Source: CBEULR01 sp965544035
GTDB taxonomy: Bacteria; Bacillota; Desulfotomaculia; Desulfotomaculales; Desulforudaceae
Assembly (NCBI GenBank): GCA_965544035.1
Contig: CBEULR010000011.1
Span: 25,550-89,549 of the forward strand
Direction: 5' to 3'
DNA length: 64,000 nt
Under the pieces are notes generated by a model, which worked only from the letters and a program-made list of their open reading frames with translations, had not been told where the DNA came from and did no database searches. Shown piece after piece: positions 8,675-17,289 of the stretch. A program made the position numbers and the translations under genes. Positions within the stretch are counted from its first letter, which is position 1, and each line of letters starts with the position of its first letter.

Positions 8675-8884
8675 CTACAGCTTGTCCCTTTGGCCACGGT
8701 CACAGGCCCCGCAGCCAAAGCAGCGGCCACAATCCCCCGTGCCGGTTAGCGGGCGGCAGCAGCGCGGACAGAAAAGGCTGTCCGGCTGTTCGACCACCAG
8801 ATCGCAATGCGTGCAGCGCAAGCCGGGCGCGGGACTCGTCCGGTCCTCCTTCTGGCGCCTCAAACGCTTCCAGATATCGCTCAC
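8675..8884 (-). CDS. Small double zinc-ribbon protein in the feo operon
   Basis: The 69-residue protein contains four cysteine pairs: CTHC, CPRC, CGRC and CGAC. This is a double zinc-ribbon or iron-sulfur pattern with no membrane segment. It sits 18 nt after feoB and 58 nt before the DtxR gene, the place where other Feo operons carry FeoC, which is also small and Cys-containing but is a winged helix. The sequence is not FeoC by eye. A role in regulating or assembling FeoB is inferred from position only. GTG start. Confidence 0.75.
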   Translation of the reverse strand: MSDIWKRLRRQKEDRTSPAPGLRCTHCDLVVEQPDSLFCPRCCRPLTGTGDCGRCFGCGACDRGQRDKL

Positions 8885-8902
8885 GGGCCCCCACCCCTTT
8901 TC

Positions 8903-11065
8903 CTACGTCAACAATTCAGGCGTCCTTTGCCGGAGCGGCAAGAACCGGCGGGCCAGCCAAACGACGATCCAGCCGCCGGCGGCGAATATGCCCACGGTGA
9001 TCAGCGCTCCGCCAAGAGTTCCCAGGTCAAAGACACTCCCCAGGCGGCCAATGATCCCGCCCACCAGGAAGGCAATCACCCAGGTGGCCGCCCAGAGCAC
9101 GGCCGCCTCACCCACGCTGCGCTCTTTAAAGATGATCAGCACGGCGGCGATGCACGGGATAAACAGGGTGATGGTGAGCAGGGCCACAAACATCTGCAGG
9201 GTGGTCAGTTCCATCGTGAGCAGGCCGGCCGCCCCAAAGTCCCGCCGGATGATGCCCATGATAAAGGCGGTCGCTGTTTCGGAGGGCAGGTTAAGCCAAC
9301 CCACCGTGACCGGCGCCAAAAGGGTCTGCATACCCCGCAGAATACCGGTGAGCTGAAAGGTACTGATCAGCAGCGCCCCCAGCGCAAAGATCGGGATGAC
9401 CTCGGTCAGAAAACCATAGGACTTGTTCCAGGTCTTCTTCAGCACGTTCCCGATCCGGGGAATGCGCAGCGGCGGCAGGTCAATCATCAAATGCGTAGAC
9501 TGCCCGGGCAAGAGCGCGTGTAATAGCGTGCCGGCCACCACAAACACCGTGAAAAGCACCAGTACGTACACCAGCACATACATTCCGCCCAGCCCGGCCA
9601 GGATCCCGGCCACCACCGCGAGCTGCCCGGAGCACGGGATGGCTAGCGCCAGCAGGAAGATGGCGATGCGCTTTTCACGATCCGAACCCAAAACCCGCGT
9701 AACAATGGTCGCCATAGTCACGCAGCCGAAGCCCAGGATAAAGGGAATCACGGCCCGCCCATTAAGACCGATGCCGCTTAGAGCCCGGTCGGTCATCGTG
9801 GCGATACGCGGCAGATACCCTGAATCCTCAAACAAGGCCAGGAAGAAGTAAAACCCGGCCACCAGCGGGAACAAAAGGCCCAGAACATAAATAACGGTCA
9901 TGGTGAGCACGCCGAACTCCCCGACCAGAATCACGCCGAGCGCGCCGTCGAGGTCTGTAAAGCGGCCGACCAGCCCGGTAATAAAGGGCGCGTAATACCC
10001 GCCCATAATGTCTTCCTCCAGAAACCCCACCACGGTCTGGGCGATGAAAACCCCGACCGCCTCGTACATCACAAAAAGCGCCACCAGCAGGATCGGCACG
10101 CCGGTCAGCGGTCGGATCATCAAACGCCCCAAAGCCGTGCCAAACGCCGAGCTCCGGCGGCTTTCCTTAACCACCGCCGCCACAATCTCGTTCACATACC
10201 TGCGCCGCATGCGGTAAATGTTTTCCCGCTGGTCGCCCGGCTCCACCAAATGGCGCGCGGCTACCGCCGCGTCCCCCTCGAGCACCAGCAGGGCATCCCC
10301 CTGGTCGCCCAGTCGGTTCAGCGTAGACTGGAGCAGCGGTTCCAGCCCCGGAGTCAGACGCCCCGGACGGGCCTGTGCCACTTTGGTACGCACCTCATCG
10401 AGCCCCTTGCCTTTAACCGCCACGGTGGGCACCACCGGCGTCCCGAGCATTTCGGAGAGCCGCCCAAAATCGATCGCCAGCCCGTGCCGTTCGGCCTCGT
10501 CCACCATGTTCACGGCCACCACCACCGGCACCCCGGTGTCGATTATCTGCTGGGTCAAAAACAGATCCCGCTCCAGGTGCACGGCATTCACGACATTGAC
10601 CACGACGTCGGCCGAAAGGATGATATCGCGCGCGATGCGTTCCTCATCGTTAAAGGACGAGATGCCGTAGACGCCCGGCGTGTCGATCAGCACGTCATCA
10701 CCCAGCGCCGCGTGCGTGATCTCGAGCGTGGTACCCGGATAGTTGGAAACATCTACATAGAGTCCGGTAAGCGCGTTGAAAAAAACCGACTTGCCGGTAT
10801 TCGGATTCCCGGCCAAGACAATACGCTTCGCCCCGGGCGGAATATCGATTTCCAAAGGAAGGTCATGGTGGTGCTCACCGGCCTGGGCGTCGCCCCCGGG
10901 TGCCATCCGTCTCTCATCCGAAAGATCCGCCTCACACGGGAGGATCGGCTCACCCTTCTTCCGGCGAATCTTCCCGGTTTTGCGCCCGGACTTCCGGTCA
11001 TCCAACACCGGGCAGCTCTTTGGGGGACAATGATGACAGGATTTCTTCTTGGACATTTTGTACAT
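8903..11065 (-). CDS. feoB: Ferrous iron transporter FeoB
   Basis: The 720-residue protein is the Fe(II) uptake pump of the cytoplasmic membrane. The G domain has G1 GNPNTGKS, G3 DTPG and G4 NMVD, followed by a helical linker and a C-terminal transporter region with about eight membrane segments and the two Gate repeats. The G domain is preceded by about 75 extra residues with CHHCPPKSC, a Lys/Arg-rich stretch and EHHHD, which could bind metal. ATG at 11065 is annotated; ATG at 11056 has the better ribosome site spacing (GGGGG, 10 nt). It is expressed with feoA, the zinc-ribbon protein and DtxR. Confidence 0.96.
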   Translation of the reverse strand: MYKMSKKKSCHHCPPKSCPVLDDRKSGRKTGKIRRKKGEPILPCEADLSDERRMAPGGDAQAGEHHHDLPLEIDIPPGAKRIVLAGNPNTGKSVFFNALTGLYVDVSNYPGTTLEITHAALGDDVLIDTPGVYGISSFNDEERIARDIILSADVVVNVVNAVHLERDLFLTQQIIDTGVPVVVAVNMVDEAERHGLAIDFGRLSEMLGTPVVPTVAVKGKGLDEVRTKVAQARPGRLTPGLEPLLQSTLNRLGDQGDALLVLEGDAAVAARHLVEPGDQRENIYRMRRRYVNEIVAAVVKESRRSSAFGTALGRLMIRPLTGVPILLVALFVMYEAVGVFIAQTVVGFLEEDIMGGYYAPFITGLVGRFTDLDGALGVILVGEFGVLTMTVIYVLGLLFPLVAGFYFFLALFEDSGYLPRIATMTDRALSGIGLNGRAVIPFILGFGCVTMATIVTRVLGSDREKRIAIFLLALAIPCSGQLAVVAGILAGLGGMYVLVYVLVLFTVFVVAGTLLHALLPGQSTHLMIDLPPLRIPRIGNVLKKTWNKSYGFLTEVIPIFALGALLISTFQLTGILRGMQTLLAPVTVGWLNLPSETATAFIMGIIRRDFGAAGLLTMELTTLQMFVALLTITLFIPCIAAVLIIFKERSVGEAAVLWAATWVIAFLVGGIIGRLGSVFDLGTLGGALITVGIFAAGGWIVVWLARRFLPLRQRTPELLT

Positions 11066-11124
11066 ACCCCCGGCTATTTATAGTGGATCAGCGGTGTTGC
11101 GCATATGATACTTGTTTGATGAAG

Positions 11125-11153
11125 GACGGGCGCAGCTTACTCCTGCGCCCGTC
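11125..11153 (-). promoter_or_regulatory. Strong hairpin between feoA and feoB
   Basis: An 11-bp perfect stem (GACGGGCGCAG paired with CTGCGCCCGTC) separates feoA from feoB. No U-tract follows it on the minus strand, so it is not a clear terminator. It may act as an mRNA stability or partial attenuation element. Confidence 0.5.
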
Positions 11154-11186
11154 AAAACCACCCTTGCTATTCAACTGGTTGGCTGA

Positions 11187-11408
11187 TCACGCTACCAAGG
11201 CGACCTCGATATCTGAAGCCAATCCGCGACCAAGCGCGATCTCTTGCTTGTTCTTGCTGATAACCACCGGTCCGGAGGGCACAACCTCAATACAGGTCAC
11301 GGTCTCGCCCTCGCTAATCCCGAAGCGGATCGCCTGAGCCCGCACCATCTCATCGGTGATATTGATAATCCGGACCTTTTGTCCTTTCTTCACCTCGTGC
11401 AGCTTCAC
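11187..11408 (-). CDS. feoA: Ferrous iron transport protein FeoA
   Basis: The 73-residue SH3-like cytoplasmic protein is the usual partner of FeoB. The family pattern is visible in LGRGLASDIEV at the C-terminus and in the IRFGISEGETVTCIE segment (RLxxLGxxPGxxV-like). GTG at 11408 is preferred, since GAGGGGG lies 6 nt upstream; ATG at 11414 would touch the ribosome site. First gene of the iron operon, directly downstream of a promoter with DtxR-like boxes. Confidence 0.92.
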   Translation of the reverse strand: MKLHEVKKGQKVRIINITDEMVRAQAIRFGISEGETVTCIEVVPSGPVVISKNKQEIALGRGLASDIEVALVA

Positions 11409-11486
11409 AGCCATCCCCCTCTTTCCCTGCGTCCTAATAGTGCGCGAAATTGTTAGACACTGGCATCAATGTTCACTTCGACAATG

Positions 11487-11508
11487 ATTGTTAGGCTTGG
11501 CTAATTAA
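11487..11508 (-). promoter_or_regulatory. DtxR-like operator proximal to feoA
   Basis: The core TTAGGCTTGGCTAA is an imperfect palindrome close to the DtxR/IdeR consensus TTAGGTTAGCCTAA. It begins just downstream of the -10 hexamer of the feoA promoter, a position where binding would block initiation. Confidence 0.55.
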
Positions 11509-11537
11509 ATTAAACTGTACACACACCATTTTGTCAA
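11509..11537 (-). promoter_or_regulatory. feoA: feoA promoter
   Basis: On the minus strand, TTGACA and TTTAAT are separated by exactly 17 nt, about 100 nt upstream of feoA. Confidence 0.7.
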
Positions 11538-11590
11538 GAACATTTTTCAATAGGGTTCCGGGCGGTTCTGACGGATAATAAGGGTTCTCT

Positions 11591-11618
11591 AATAATGTTA
11601 GCTTAACCTAACATTATT
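11591..11618 (-). promoter_or_regulatory. Distal DtxR-like palindrome
   Basis: Perfect 11-bp arms AATAATGTTAG and CTAACATTATT flank a 6-nt centre. The core TTAGCTTAACCTAA fits the DtxR family box. A TTGACA lies just upstream on the minus strand (about 11624-11630), so this box may overlap a second promoter. Confidence 0.65.
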
Positions 11619-11650
11619 CCAATGTCAAGGCCCTTTTTCTCATTCCGCCA

Positions 11651-12109
11651 TCAGGACACGGTTCGGGTTTCGAGTTCCGATACAATAAGGTCGGCCACCC
11701 GATCCAGAACGGCTTCCACCTCCGGTGAGAGTTCCATTCCCATCTCCGTGGAGGCCGGCTCAACCCCGAACACCACCATCTCGGGATGATGTCCCTGTTC
11801 GGCGAGTATGCTCACCACTTCCGGGAAGCGGATATCGTGAACCGACAGGGCCTCCCCGCCAAAACCCTGCAGCTCATCCCCAGGGATCCGATATACCGTT
11901 CCGGGCTCCCCTCCGCCGCGGACGGCGTCGACAACAATCAGCAGTTCCGCGTCCTCCAGCTCGTAGATCAGGCTGTACACCCCGGTTCCGGCGTCGATCA
12001 GCTCCACACCGGGAGGAAGCTCACGCTCCCGGAGAGTCTCAATCACCCGCACGCCGATGCCGTCATCCCGCATCAGAATATTGCCCAGTCCGAGCACAAT
12101 AGTCCGCAA
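11651..12109 (-). CDS. [NiFe]-hydrogenase maturation endopeptidase (HyaD/HycI family)
   Basis: The 152-residue protease removes the C-terminal peptide of a [NiFe]-hydrogenase large subunit after nickel insertion. Family marks are the N-terminal IVLGLGNILMRDDGIGVRV with its metal-binding acidic residue, the DAG/VVDAV region and SVHDIRFPE with the conserved His. TTG at 12109 is chosen because GGGAGG lies 8 nt upstream; the open frame extends to 12142. No [NiFe] structural gene is in the window, and the hydrogenase at 1-1831 is of the [FeFe] class, which does not use this protease. The gene is therefore separated from its substrate. Confidence 0.9.
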   Translation of the reverse strand: MRTIVLGLGNILMRDDGIGVRVIETLRERELPPGVELIDAGTGVYSLIYELEDAELLIVVDAVRGGGEPGTVYRIPGDELQGFGGEALSVHDIRFPEVVSILAEQGHHPEMVVFGVEPASTEMGMELSPEVEAVLDRVADLIVSELETRTVS

Positions 12110-12283
12110 AACCGCGACCTCCCACGAATCAGTGATCAGCATTCAGGAGACTTCCCGGCTCCGGTTCCTCCCCCTGCATACTGCCCTGAAAATAGCTTTA
12201 TATTCCCGTTTAGTGCCCAAGGTATTCGGTGCAGAGTAAGGCTTCGGTCCCGAGATCGAGTGTCGGGTTTACGGCCACTGTTT

Positions 12284-12433
12284 CCAAGGCGGCCGATCCA
12301 GGCGGTCGGCCGGAGGGAGTACACGCGGAAGCGCCCGTAAACGTCCTCGTCGTGGGCCGCACAGCCCTTGCCTTCGCTAAGAATGGTGCCCGAATCGCAC
12401 AAGTCGCCCGGAGGTACACCGGGACGACACGAC
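12284..12433. repeat. Intergenic structured repeat, copy 2
   Basis: This is the second copy of the element at 5615-5764, same orientation, with a handful of substitutions and small indels. It lies in the 416-bp gap between the YibE/F gene and the maturation protease. The left flank (12219-12283) and right flank (12434-12525) hold no gene I can recognise; the right flank has a small CACCTTCAGGGTG hairpin. Confidence 0.75.
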
Positions 12434-12525
12434 CCTTTTCGTTTCCCTGATGGGTCACCTTCAGGGTGAGGGAAGCTGACCCCGGATTTTCACGTTCCTG
12501 CGGACTACGTCCGCCAGGTTCGCGG

Positions 12526-13701
12526 TCACTGGTAAACATCTTTCCCATTCGCCCCGCGGTCCATAGATTGGTTCGGCGGGGTACTCCGCTGCGCCATCAG
12601 CAGGCCTCCCGCGAGCGCCGTGACGGGTATCGCCAGAATCAGACCGATCGAACCGGCCATCGCCCTGACCACCTCGGTCGCAATCAGTTCCATATTAATC
12701 ACCTTCACAAACGGTGTGTCATAGGCCATAAAGAGGAGCAGCATCGGGATGGTCGAGCCGGTGTAGGCCAGGATCAGCGTGTTGGACATGGTGCCCATTA
12801 CATCCCGGCCGACATTCATCCCCGACCGGATCAGATCCCGCAGGCTGATCAGCGGATTGGCCCGTCTCACCTCTTCCATCGCCGAGGCGATCGACATTCC
12901 CACATCCATCACCGCACCGAGGGCGCCGATAATAATCCCCGCAAACAGCAGCCCGCGGACATCCAGCTCGATTCCCTGCGGTATGTACAAGAGACCAACC
13001 GCCTCCTCCCCACCGCCGAAACCGGACAGGCGCGCCAGACCGCCCACAATCATGGCCAAGACGCCGGCCACCACCACGCCCCCGGTGGTGCCGATCACGG
13101 CGGCGAGCGTCTTGCGCCCGGCACCGGCAATGATCACGAAGGTCACCGCAATCACGCCGGCAGACACCGCCACGGTAACCCCGATCGGGCTGCAGCCCTT
13201 CAGCAGAAGCGGCAGCAGAACGGTAAGGATGGCCAGACCGGTGATCCCCAGGGTGACTATGGTCTTCGCCCCCTGGATCCCCCCGACCACCACCAGAAGC
13301 AGCAGGAAGAATCCCATAATCATGTACAGCCAGCGGTCACGCACAAGATCGGTGGCATGGGCGGCCACGATTTCCTCACCCTGTATTTCGGCCAGCACCA
13401 GAATCCGGTCCCCCGCCCTGAAATCTATATCGAAGGCGGGATTGCCGGTTGCGGGGCTTTCCACTTCAAGCACCCGTCCGGCGAACCGTCCTTCCAATAG
13501 CTCAACCTTTAGTTCGGTTCGCTCGATGAGCATTTCCAGAGCCGGATCGTGTTCGGACAAGTGCCGCACTTCCAGCACCTCGGCGCGGATCGTCTCCTCG
13601 ACCAGCCCCGAACCGTCGGCGGCAGGCGCCGGGCCGGCAATCCCGGCAAGCAACATACAGACCAGCAGTGTAACCAGCGTCGCTTTCAGCCATGTTCTCA
13701 T
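12526..13701 (-). CDS. YibE/F-family multi-pass membrane protein
   Basis: The 391-residue protein starts with a signal peptide-like segment ending in GPAPA, then an extracytoplasmic beta-rich domain (about 30-130), then about eight membrane segments. The transmembrane part has the family's GGIQGAKTIVTLGITG and LGAVMDVGMSIASAMEEV motifs (YibE/F, PF07907-like). Function in the family is not established. ATG at 13701 is preferred because it starts the signal peptide; an open frame with a TTG continues to 13746 and would overlap the upstream gene. The C-terminus is a short hydrophilic tail. Confidence 0.82.
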   Translation of the reverse strand: MRTWLKATLVTLLVCMLLAGIAGPAPAADGSGLVEETIRAEVLEVRHLSEHDPALEMLIERTELKVELLEGRFAGRVLEVESPATGNPAFDIDFRAGDRILVLAEIQGEEIVAAHATDLVRDRWLYMIMGFFLLLLVVVGGIQGAKTIVTLGITGLAILTVLLPLLLKGCSPIGVTVAVSAGVIAVTFVIIAGAGRKTLAAVIGTTGGVVVAGVLAMIVGGLARLSGFGGGEEAVGLLYIPQGIELDVRGLLFAGIIIGALGAVMDVGMSIASAMEEVRRANPLISLRDLIRSGMNVGRDVMGTMSNTLILAYTGSTIPMLLLFMAYDTPFVKVINMELIATEVVRAMAGSIGLILAIPVTALAGGLLMAQRSTPPNQSMDRGANGKDVYQ

Positions 13702-13732
13702 ACGCGTGCCTAGACCCCTCGACCAGTGCAGT

Positions 13733-14794
13733 TTAGTTCTGTTCAAACCCCAGGAGCTTTAATACTTCCCGCAGCGCACCCGAGGCGCCCCGTGACGGAG
13801 CGTAGACGTAGGGTTTCCCGTGGCGTTCACACACCGCCTCCACGTCGGGCATTTTGTGCTTCATCGCCTCGGTCACGATGACCACGATGTCCGCCCGGCG
13901 AACCTTGGACTCCAGAAACTTACCAACCATGAAACCGGATTCCCAGGTAAATTTCGCGCCCCTCCGCTCGAAGACCCGTTTAAAAGTCTCTTTATAGGCA
14001 TCGGCGCCGACCACTAGGACCGTGGTGCCCGCCAGCACCTGAGGTTCCGCGGCAGCCTCGTCCCTGTCGCGGGCGCGGCGGGTTTCCCTGCGCGACGTGC
14101 GCAGCCGGACGAATGCTTCGTCGGGGTCGTACTTCCATGCCACCCTGGCCGAGGCCGGTTCGCCGGCACGGTACCCCACCTCCACCAGGTCCCCTTCGGT
14201 CAGGCTGAGCGAGGATACATCGGTATCCGGTACGGTGACAAAGATCTCTTCTTCCTCACACCAGGCCCCCCACTCCCCGCCGCGGAATTCGAGCGGAGCA
14301 ACAAACGACAGGCGGTCGGACTCCTGTCCCCGGCCCCGCCTGTCCAAGATCTCGAAGTAATATATCGGATGCTGAGGGTCGCTTGAGCCTTTAACCCTGG
14401 CGCCGAGAATGTCGCCGTGCTCGACGGCCTCATTGCGGATAACCCCTTCCGGGACAAAAACCTCCTTGCCGCTGCGGTAGTCAACCAGAACCCCGCCGCG
14501 CGGCAGGCGCCGGAATTCACCGATGTGTTCCCAGTCACCCGACTGTTCCCAAACGGCATATTCGGGCAAACCGTCCTCTGCCTGGGCCGTTCGGGACGCG
14601 CCGGGGTCCGCTTCCTCACCGTCTTGGTCTCCCGCCTGCTCCAAGAGGATTTCCTCCGCCAGCAGCAGGTCGCTCACCCGACCGACCAGCTCCCGTTCAC
14701 CGGGCTGTCCCACAGCCTCGGCCAAATCACGATAAATACGCACTCTTGCCGCGCGCAAATCCTCAATCACCGACCGGTAGTCGTCTCGCTTCAA
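13733..14794 (-). CDS. DUF2325-domain protein with a large N-terminal extension
   Basis: The 353-residue soluble protein has a C-terminal DUF2325 domain (about 255-350) containing VLVVGADAYKETFKRVFERRGAKF, IVVIVTEAMKHKMPD and a final YAPSRGASGALREVL, a Rossmann-like fold of unknown function. The N-terminal 65 residues are helical and charged. The middle (about 85-240) is beta-rich. TTG at 14794 follows GAGGTGGG; the ATG at 14821 overlaps the aminotransferase stop. It is probably translated with the aminotransferase. No function is assigned. Confidence 0.8.
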   Translation of the reverse strand: MKRDDYRSVIEDLRAARVRIYRDLAEAVGQPGERELVGRVSDLLLAEEILLEQAGDQDGEEADPGASRTAQAEDGLPEYAVWEQSGDWEHIGEFRRLPRGGVLVDYRSGKEVFVPEGVIRNEAVEHGDILGARVKGSSDPQHPIYYFEILDRRGRGQESDRLSFVAPLEFRGGEWGAWCEEEEIFVTVPDTDVSSLSLTEGDLVEVGYRAGEPASARVAWKYDPDEAFVRLRTSRRETRRARDRDEAAAEPQVLAGTTVLVVGADAYKETFKRVFERRGAKFTWESGFMVGKFLESKVRRADIVVIVTEAMKHKMPDVEAVCERHGKPYVYAPSRGASGALREVLKLLGFEQN

Positions 14795-14804
14795 ACCACC
14801 CACC

Positions 14805-15977
14805 TCACTTATTGAAGTCAAAAGCGTCCCCGATGCGGCGCACCACTTCTTCCAGGCGTTGGTCTGAACCTACCAGGGCGAAGCGCACATAACCCTCTCC
14901 CCGCTTCCCGAAAGCGACTCCGGGAACGACCAGCACCCCCGTACGATGGGCCAACTCCCAGACAAACTCCCGAGATGAGGTGTATCCGCCGGGCAGCGGC
15001 GCCCAGATGAACATAGACGCCTTGGGGCTCGGAATCGTCCAGCCCAAGCGGCCGAGTCCCTCCACCAGAATGTCTCTTCGCCGCTGGTAAACCCGGGCGT
15101 TGATCTCCACCGCGTCCTGCGGACCGGTCAGGGCGGCGATGCCGGCCTTCTGCACGGCCTTGAAAACGCCGAAGTCGATGTTGGATTTTACGATGCGCAG
15201 CCCGTCGAGAACCCGGGCGTTGCCCACTGCGAAGGCACAGCGGCACCCGGCCATATTATAGGTCTTGGAAAGCGAATGAAACTCCACACCGACTTCCCGT
15301 GCCCCCTCGGCCTGCAGAAAACTCGGCGGCCGGTACCCGTCAAAAGCCAGCTCCGAATAGGCCACATCATGGCAGACCAGAATATCGTACTTGCGGGCAA
15401 AGGCGACCACCGACTCGAAAAAATCCAGGTCGGCCGTCGCCGCCACCGGATTGTTTGGGTAGTTCAGGAAAAGCGTTTTCGCCCGCCGGGCGACATCCGG
15501 CGGAATCGCCTCCAAATCGGGCAGAAATTTGTTTTCCGCCAAAAGCGGCACCGGATATATAACCCCTCCGGCCAACAGCACACCCGCGCTGTAGATCGGA
15601 TAGCCGGGGTCGGGTACCAAAGCCGTATCACCCGGATTCAGAAAGACCTGGTAGATGTGTGCCAGACCGTCCTGCGAGCCCATCAGGGAAAGGACTTCCC
15701 GTTCCGGGTCGAGCACAACCCCGAAACGCCGGTAATACCAGTCGGCCACCGCCTGTTTGAACTCGATCATGCCCTCGGTCAGCGGATAAGCAAAGATCTC
15801 TGGATCGGATACTGCGTCTATCAGCGCCTGCTGAATATGCTTCGCCGGAGAACGGTCAGGGCTGCCCACGCTGAGGTTAATCACATCCACACCCGCCTGA
15901 AGCAGTTCCCGTCTCAGGTCGTCCATTTCTGAAAAAATCGCGGACGAAAGCCCCTGAATTCGTTGTGCGTATTCCAC
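14805..15977 (-). CDS. Class I/II PLP aminotransferase (LL-diaminopimelate or AspC-like)
   Basis: The 390-residue aminotransferase is complete. It has the PLP-lysine motif HSLSKTYNMAGCRCAF, the FLNYPNNPVAA stretch, the DPGYPIYSAG loop and the C-terminal VRFAL arginine strand. Similar clostridial enzymes act as LL-diaminopimelate aminotransferases or as alanine/aspartate aminotransferases; I cannot separate these from sequence alone. GTG start follows AAGGAGGG by 6 nt. The next gene overlaps or closely follows its stop. A plausible TTGGAT/TACTAC promoter lies in the 109-bp gap upstream. Confidence 0.92.
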   Translation of the reverse strand: MEYAQRIQGLSSAIFSEMDDLRRELLQAGVDVINLSVGSPDRSPAKHIQQALIDAVSDPEIFAYPLTEGMIEFKQAVADWYYRRFGVVLDPEREVLSLMGSQDGLAHIYQVFLNPGDTALVPDPGYPIYSAGVLLAGGVIYPVPLLAENKFLPDLEAIPPDVARRAKTLFLNYPNNPVAATADLDFFESVVAFARKYDILVCHDVAYSELAFDGYRPPSFLQAEGAREVGVEFHSLSKTYNMAGCRCAFAVGNARVLDGLRIVKSNIDFGVFKAVQKAGIAALTGPQDAVEINARVYQRRRDILVEGLGRLGWTIPSPKASMFIWAPLPGGYTSSREFVWELAHRTGVLVVPGVAFGKRGEGYVRFALVGSDQRLEEVVRRIGDAFDFNK

Positions 15978-16086
15978 ACACCGCCCTCCTTTTCAGTAGT
16001 ATTCTGCTAGAATTGGCTATCCAAAGACCGATTCCTGCCGAACCTGCCGGTCTGCCCGGGAATCTGCATCACGCGGGGCAACGGCC

Positions 16087-17289
16087 TCAGGCCGCCGGGC
16101 GCTCCGGGGACGCACCCCGTCCTTGCGAAGGAGCCGAAGTGATCGTGTAAACGGCCAGGCCGATGAGGACGACCACACCGCACAGGACGTACATCCCCTG
16201 ATACCCTATGAACTGCACGGTGCTTCCGAGTGCCACCGCCCCGATGCCGATCCCGAGGTCGAAGGCCGAACTGAAGGTGGCACTGGCCGCCCCGCGCCGG
16301 TTTGGAGGACACTTCGCCACGGCCATCGCCTGCAGGGTGGGATGGGTGGCTCCCATACCCAAACCGCAGATCACCGCCGCCGCGGCGAACCCCGCAACCG
16401 ATCCGGCCTGGGCCAAAACGAAGGTGCCCAGCGCCAGCAGAATCATCCCGGGAATAACCACGATCCGGGGACCACGCCGGTCATAGAGCGACCCGCAGCC
16501 CGGCCGGATCACCATCACTGTAATGGCATAGATCGTGAAGAAGAAACCGACATTCAGGATCCCGTGCTCAAAGCCGTAGAGGGCGATAAAGGTCACGATG
16601 CCCCCGTAAGCGATGGTGATAAACATCATCGTCAGCGAGGGAAGTAGCGCAGTCGGTTCCAAGAGCGCCGGCTTGGTATTCTTGGCACTCAGATTGACCG
16701 CCGGCAGGCGGGTCCCGGTCGCAATCAGCAGGGCGACCACCGCCAGCGCGGCACATGACAGGAACAGCGTATTGAAGCCGAAATCATTAATGACAAAAAA
16801 CCCCACCGCCGGACCAATGACCATACCCAGGGTCGCTCCCAGGCCGAAATAACCCATGCCTTCCCCGCGCCGCGGAAGCGGCACGATATCGGCGATGGCC
16901 GTGGCTGAGGAGGTGGTGACGGCACCCCAACCGACCCCGTGGATCACCCGGATCAGTGCGAGCAGCGGGATGGTCAGCGCCCACATATACCCCAGCACGG
17001 CCAGCAGGAATACCACCGTCCCGATCAGCCAGATCGGCTTCCGCCCGTAGCGGTCAAGACTTAGTCCGATCCAGGGCCGCAGGGCCAGCGCCGAGACGGT
17101 GAATACTCCGGCCACCAGCCCGACCATGAAGTCTGACCCGCCCAGGTTCTTTACATATACGGGTATGGTGGGCATCAGCATCTGAAAGCTGATGAAAATG
17201 ATCAATGCATAAAGGCAAACCAGAATAAAATCTCGCGTCCAAAGCACGGGACGCGCCGGAGCATCAGCCGGGCGGAGTTCTCCTGCCAT
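16087..17289 (-). CDS. MFS transporter
   Basis: The 400-residue protein has about 12 hydrophobic segments and MFS loop motifs, including LSLDRYGRKP in the first cytoplasmic loop and LYDRRGPRIV in the symmetrical loop of the second half. This is the profile of drug or sugar efflux-type members. Substrate is not predictable. ATG start with AAGGGTG upstream. It precedes the aminotransferase by 109 bp. Confidence 0.92.
   Translation of the reverse strand: MAGELRPADAPARPVLWTRDFILVCLYALIIFISFQMLMPTIPVYVKNLGGSDFMVGLVAGVFTVSALALRPWIGLSLDRYGRKPIWLIGTVVFLLAVLGYMWALTIPLLALIRVIHGVGWGAVTTSSATAIADIVPLPRRGEGMGYFGLGATLGMVIGPAVGFFVINDFGFNTLFLSCAALAVVALLIATGTRLPAVNLSAKNTKPALLEPTALLPSLTMMFITIAYGGIVTFIALYGFEHGILNVGFFFTIYAITVMVIRPGCGSLYDRRGPRIVVIPGMILLALGTFVLAQAGSVAGFAAAAVICGLGMGATHPTLQAMAVAKCPPNRRGAASATFSSAFDLGIGIGAVALGSTVQFIGYQGMYVLCGVVVLIGLAVYTITSAPSQGRGASPERPAA

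Noticed and set aside
12265..12285. GGCCACTGT-like word reminiscent of a cobalamin riboswitch
   Set aside because: The other conserved parts of the B12 riboswitch (CCGGAA..CCC, box AGCCAGGAGACC) are missing on both strands near repeat copy 2.
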